Source: an uncultured Peptococcaceae bacterium (GTDB lineage Bacteria > Bacillota > Dehalobacteriia > UBA4068). Taken from it: DNA of 7,520 nucleotides. A program made the position numbers and the translations under genes. The first letter of the stretch is position 1, and each line of letters begins with the position of its first letter. The notes under the pieces were generated by a model, which saw only the letters and a program-made list of their open reading frames with translations, was not told where the DNA came from and ran no database searches. Positions 5,598 through 7,520 of this stretch are shown piece after piece. The DNA lies in contig CAMZIS010000055.1 in NCBI GenBank assembly GCA_947307285.1, forward strand, positions 1 through 7,520, given 5' to 3'.

Positions 5598-5606
5598 CAG
5601 CCGGCC
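5588..5606 (+). promoter_or_regulatory. Hairpin spanning the GatD-like stop codon and abutting the LRR start codon
   Basis: GGCCGG (5588-5593) and CCGGCC (5601-5606) form a perfect 6-bp GC stem with a 7-nt loop that contains the TAA stop. The right arm ends one base before the LRR gene's ATG, where no Shine-Dalgarno is present. Ribosomes terminating on the upstream gene would melt the stem, which fits translational coupling; this is inference. Confidence 0.45.
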
Positions 5607-6107
5607 ATGCAGGAGTTTTATTATAAGCTGATCGAAGACGGCAGCTATTGCGTCCTGGGCTACCGGGGCGACGAAGAGAGGGTGAACGTCCCCGCCTCCT
5701 ATGGCGGACTGCCGGTGACCGTGCTCAACGACCGCCTGTTTCGCGGCCATGAGGAGATCACAGACCTTTACCTTCCGGACAGCGTCACCGATATGGGGGA
5801 ATTCCTATTCGAAGGCTGCGTTTCCCTGCGGCGGGTAAAGCTGCCGGCGCAGCTGCGGACCCTGTGGGGCTGCACCTTTGCCCGCAGCAGCCTGGAGGAG
5901 ATAGTTCTGCCCGATCAGGTGCAGACCCTGCCTTCCGGAGCCTGCCGTGACTGCCGGCAGCTGAAGCGGATAAGCGGCGGCGTCGGACTGCGCCGGGTCT
6001 ATCCCTGGGCTTTCGAGGGCTGCCCGGAGCTGGCGGAGACCAGCTTCGGCCCGGAGGTGCAGATCAGCCCCGAAGCCTTTGCTCCCCGGCCCCGCGGCAA
6101 AGCATAG
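5607..6107 (+). CDS. Small BspA-type leucine-rich repeat protein, cytoplasmic
   Basis: A 166-residue protein. The first 40 residues, including EDGSYCVLGYRGDEERVNVPASYGGLPVTVL in two successive parts, match the lead-in of BspA/LRR_5 proteins ('it is/it is not a pattern of consensus IPxxxxGxpVtxI'). Repeats follow at about 22-23 residues: FRGHEEITDLYLPDSVTDMG (45-64), FEGCVSLRRVKLPAQLRTLW (68-87), FARSSLEEIVLPDQVQTLPS (91-110), CRDCRQLKRIS (113-123) and FEGCPELAETSF (136-147). Unlike most BspA-type proteins, which are secreted or wall-anchored, there is no signal peptide, transmembrane segment or sortase signal, so it should remain in the cytoplasm, probably as a protein-binding scaffold. It begins nine bases after the GatD-like stop with no good RBS, so it is likely coupled to that gene and co-produced with the MurT/GatD-like pair. 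Function in the complex is unknown. Confidence 0.82.
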   Translation: MQEFYYKLIEDGSYCVLGYRGDEERVNVPASYGGLPVTVLNDRLFRGHEEITDLYLPDSVTDMGEFLFEGCVSLRRVKLPAQLRTLWGCTFARSSLEEIVLPDQVQTLPSGACRDCRQLKRISGGVGLRRVYPWAFEGCPELAETSFGPEVQISPEAFAPRPRGKA

Positions 6108-6127
6108 CCCATCCCCGCCCAACAAAA

Positions 6128-6156
6128 GAAAAGGCTGCCTCAAAGGCAGCCTTTTT
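6128..6156. terminator. Bidirectional intrinsic terminator between convergent genes
   Basis: AAGGCTGCC (6131-6139) and GGCAGCCTT (6145-6153) form a perfect 9-bp stem around a 5-nt loop, extended by A-U pairs. It is followed by TTTTT on the plus strand and, read on the minus strand, by TTTTCTTTTG. It would end the plus-strand operon (last stop at 6107) and the minus-strand zinc-ribbon gene (stop at 6201). Confidence 0.92.
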
Positions 6157-6200
6157 ATTATGTACTGATATGTTACTCATATGTACTCAGGAGCGGCCCG

Positions 6201-6998
6201 TCACCAGTCGCTGTCCCAGTCCGAGCCGCCGCCGCTCCAGTCCGAGCCGGAATCCCAGTCCCAGTCCGAGCTGTCCCAGTCGTCGTCCCAGCTGTCCCAG
6301 CTGTCCCAGGAGCTGTCGGAGTCGTCGTCATCGTCCCACAGCCAGGAAGAGGAGCCGCCGTCGTAATCGTAATCGTCGTCGTCCTCGCCGCCCCAGATGC
6401 TGCCGTGGTTGCTGCCGCTGCCGTAGGACTGGCCGTAGGAGGAACCGCTGTTGGGATCGACGCTGTAACGACCCGGGTCGATCCGCTCCACGATCAAGCC
6501 GATGACTATCAGCGCCACCAGAATGATGACCGCGGCCAAACAGCCGATGAGGCAGCCCTTGCCCACCTTTTTGCCGCCGCCGCCGGATTTGCGGGGCGGG
6601 GGCGTGTGGGGCGTGCCCTGGGCGCTGCGCCGCAGCTGCTTCTCCGCCGTCATCTCCGATTTCAGCTTCTGGTAGACCTCGTTGACGGCGTAGGCCTGGT
6701 CCTTGCCCTCGTAGCGGATGGCGCGGCTGCCGTCAGCCTTGTTTTTGTAGACCACGTAATCGCCGTCGTCCGCCAGATAGATGCCGATGGCCCGGGGCTC
6801 TTTATAGTCCTCGCCGATGAAAAAGCGCATCTGCTTCAGGGGCAGATTGTGCTGGCGGCAAAATTCCTGCAGCTCCTCGATGGTCTTGGGGACGCCGTTG
6901 GCGCTGCGCATCATGTTGTCATTGGGCGCGCCGCAGTTGCCGCAAAAGGCGTCGGCGTCGTCGATATAATGACCGCAGTATTCGCATTTGATCTGCAT
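6201..6998 (-). CDS. Zinc-ribbon membrane protein with Asp/Ser/Trp-rich C-terminal tail
   Basis: A 265-residue protein with clearly modular layout. An N-terminal zinc ribbon has Cys5, Cys8, Cys19 and Cys22 (CEYC...CGNC). Residues 37-120 form a compact soluble domain, with FCRQHNLPLKQMRFFIGEDY and a 'YVVYKNKADGSRAIRYEG' beta segment that reads like a small sensor or binding module. A basic Gly/Lys/Pro linker (130-148) precedes one transmembrane helix (about 149-170, CLIGCLAAVIILVALIVIGL). After the helix a Ser/Gly/Tyr stretch leads to a tail (205-265) with 25 Asp and 11 Trp in repeats such as DSW and DW, ending in SDWDSDW. Positive-inside reasoning puts the zinc ribbon in the cytoplasm and the acidic tail outside. 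ATG 6998 has AGGAG six bases upstream, and a good promoter lies further up. Similar zinc-ribbon/D-W-tail proteins occur in Clostridia; no function is known to me. Confidence 0.85.
   Translation of the reverse strand: MQIKCEYCGHYIDDADAFCGNCGAPNDNMMRSANGVPKTIEELQEFCRQHNLPLKQMRFFIGEDYKEPRAIGIYLADDGDYVVYKNKADGSRAIRYEGKDQAYAVNEVYQKLKSEMTAEKQLRRSAQGTPHTPPPRKSGGGGKKVGKGCLIGCLAAVIILVALIVIGLIVERIDPGRYSVDPNSGSSYGQSYGSGSNHGSIWGGEDDDDYDYDGGSSSWLWDDDDDSDSSWDSWDSWDDDWDSSDWDWDSGSDWSGGGSDWDSDW
6204..6386. repeat. Low-complexity repeat region encoding the Asp/Trp tail
   Basis: On the plus strand short units such as GTCCCAGTCCGAG, CTGTCCCAG and GTCGTC recur throughout this stretch, the reverse complement of GAC/AGC/TGG-rich codons. 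The units are irregular and in frame. The composition also generates Ser/Gln- and Arg-rich shadow frames on the plus strand that are not real genes. Confidence 0.75.
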
Positions 6999-7051
6999 GG
7001 TTCGCTCCTGGGGCGCCTGATTGCAGCCGGCGGGAGATTTATCTTTATTTA

Positions 7052-7081
7052 ATGATACGCTTTAAAAGGGATATTTGTCAA
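7052..7081 (-). promoter_or_regulatory. Promoter of the zinc-ribbon membrane protein gene
   Basis: On the minus strand a perfect TTGACA (7081-7076) and TATCAT (7057-7052, five of six consensus bases) are 18 bp apart. The site lies in a local AT-rich patch about 54 bp upstream of the start codon at 6998. Confidence 0.7.
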
Positions 7082-7117
7082 TAGCGGGTCAGGGCCGGGA
7101 CAGGACTGCCGCATAGG

Positions 7118-7144
7118 AAAAACGCCTTCCTGAAAGAAGGCGTT
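7118..7144 (-). terminator. Intrinsic terminator of the SseB-domain gene
   Basis: AACGCCTTC (7121-7129) and GAAGGCGTT (7136-7144) form a perfect 9-bp stem with a 6-nt loop. Read on the minus strand it is followed by a T-run (TTTTT, including the last stem bases). It lies 15 bp after the stop codon of the minus-strand gene that enters from the right edge. Confidence 0.88.
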
Positions 7145-7158
7145 ACGGATCACAAGCC

Positions 7159-7520
7159 TCAGTTCAGCAGGCCGCCCTTCATGCTTTCGCCGCTGACGAA
7201 GAAGGGGTCGCGGCCCTCCACCAGCCGCTGCGCCGCTTCGCCTTCCAGAGGCAGCAGGGCCAGAGGCAGGCCCTGACCGTATTTTTTGCCGGCGCTGGCC
7301 AGCATGGCGGTAAGGGTCTCGCGGCGGATGTCATGGAAATCCACCACCACCAGCCAGCTCTTGCGCTCCGGTTCGTCGATCTTCAGCAGCCAGGCCCGCT
7401 CCGCCCCTTCCAGGTTGTCCAGCAGCACATAGAGGGAGCCGGCCAGCTCCTGGGGGAAGGGCTCGGGCGTCACCACCCGGGTGTCGGCGGAAAGCCGCAC
7501 CTGCTCCACCTCGCTCCTGC
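7159..7520 (-). CDS. SseB-type C-terminal domain protein (probably partial at right edge)
   Basis: The visible C-terminal ~116 residues resemble the C-terminal domain of SseB ('enhanced serine sensitivity' protein): TPEPFPQELAGSLYVLL (14-30), a GAERAWLLKIDEPERKSWLVVVDF segment read in two strands (35-58), GLPLALLPLEG (80-90) and the terminal EGRDPFF (98-104). A GTG at 7509-7507 with AGGAGC a few bases upstream could be the start of a stand-alone domain, but the frame remains open to the window edge, and full SseB proteins are about twice this length with an N-terminal domain, so I treat the gene as truncated by the window. The protein is soluble; its biochemical role is not established even in better-studied species. 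A strong terminator follows the stop. Confidence 0.72.
   Translation of the reverse strand, partial: RSEVEQVRLSADTRVVTPEPFPQELAGSLYVLLDNLEGAERAWLLKIDEPERKSWLVVVDFHDIRRETLTAMLASAGKKYGQGLPLALLPLEGEAAQRLVEGRDPFFVSGESMKGGLLN

Noticed and set aside
6204..6386. Possible CRISPR-like array because of recurring GTCCCAG units
   Set aside because: The units are short, irregularly spaced and lie in frame inside a coding region; there are no constant repeats separated by unique spacers.
6170..6505. Arg/Ser-rich and Ser/Gln-rich plus-strand frames that look like repeat proteins
   Set aside because: They are the reverse-complement reading of the Asp/Ser/Trp repeat tail of the zinc-ribbon protein, and begin at or just after the bidirectional terminator without an RBS.

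Overview
The window (about 60% G+C in its genes, with sharply AT-rich intergenic patches) looks like a chromosomal segment of a Bacillota bacterium, most likely a high-GC Clostridia or Negativicutes lineage. The grounds are strong AGGAGG-type ribosome binding sites, a Clostridia-style XRE regulator, a BspA-type leucine-rich repeat protein, a zinc-ribbon membrane protein with an Asp/Ser/Trp tail, and above all a MurT/GatD-type pair. The species cannot be named from the sequence. No tRNA, rRNA, CRISPR array, insertion sequence or phage gene was seen.

Layout. From the left edge to 3106 everything lies on the minus strand: the N-terminus of an XRE repressor (cut by the window edge), a small protein of unknown function, an alpha/beta hydrolase, a cytidylate kinase-like P-loop protein with a short C-terminal repeat tail, and an Asp/Glu racemase-superfamily protein. 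A 339-bp divergent, partly AT-rich control region (3107-3445) separates these from a plus-strand operon at 3446-6107: a MurT-like Mur ligase, a GatD-like glutamine amidotransferase homologue, and a small leucine-rich repeat protein. A bidirectional terminator (6128-6156) closes that operon. Two more minus-strand genes follow: a zinc-ribbon/single-TM/acidic-Trp-tail protein and an SseB C-terminal-domain protein that runs off the right edge.

How the genes may work together. In characterised Gram-positives MurT activates the alpha-carboxyl of D-Glu in lipid II with ATP, and GatD supplies ammonia from glutamine. Here the MurT homologue keeps its P-loop, zinc ribbon and C-terminal Asp, but the co-transcribed GatD homologue has lost every active-site element I can align: the nucleophilic Cys is Asp106, the catalytic His is Leu202, and the glycine-rich, GFENH-like and Arg elements are replaced. 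The reading frame is intact and the fold-defining segments remain. This is the most notable content of the window: a MurT paired with a pseudo-amidotransferase that cannot be using glutamine in the known way. It may be a ligase that takes another amine (or free ammonia), or acts on another substrate, with a cytoplasmic LRR protein as an added component. The divergent racemase-family gene shares the control region but no direct functional link can be shown.
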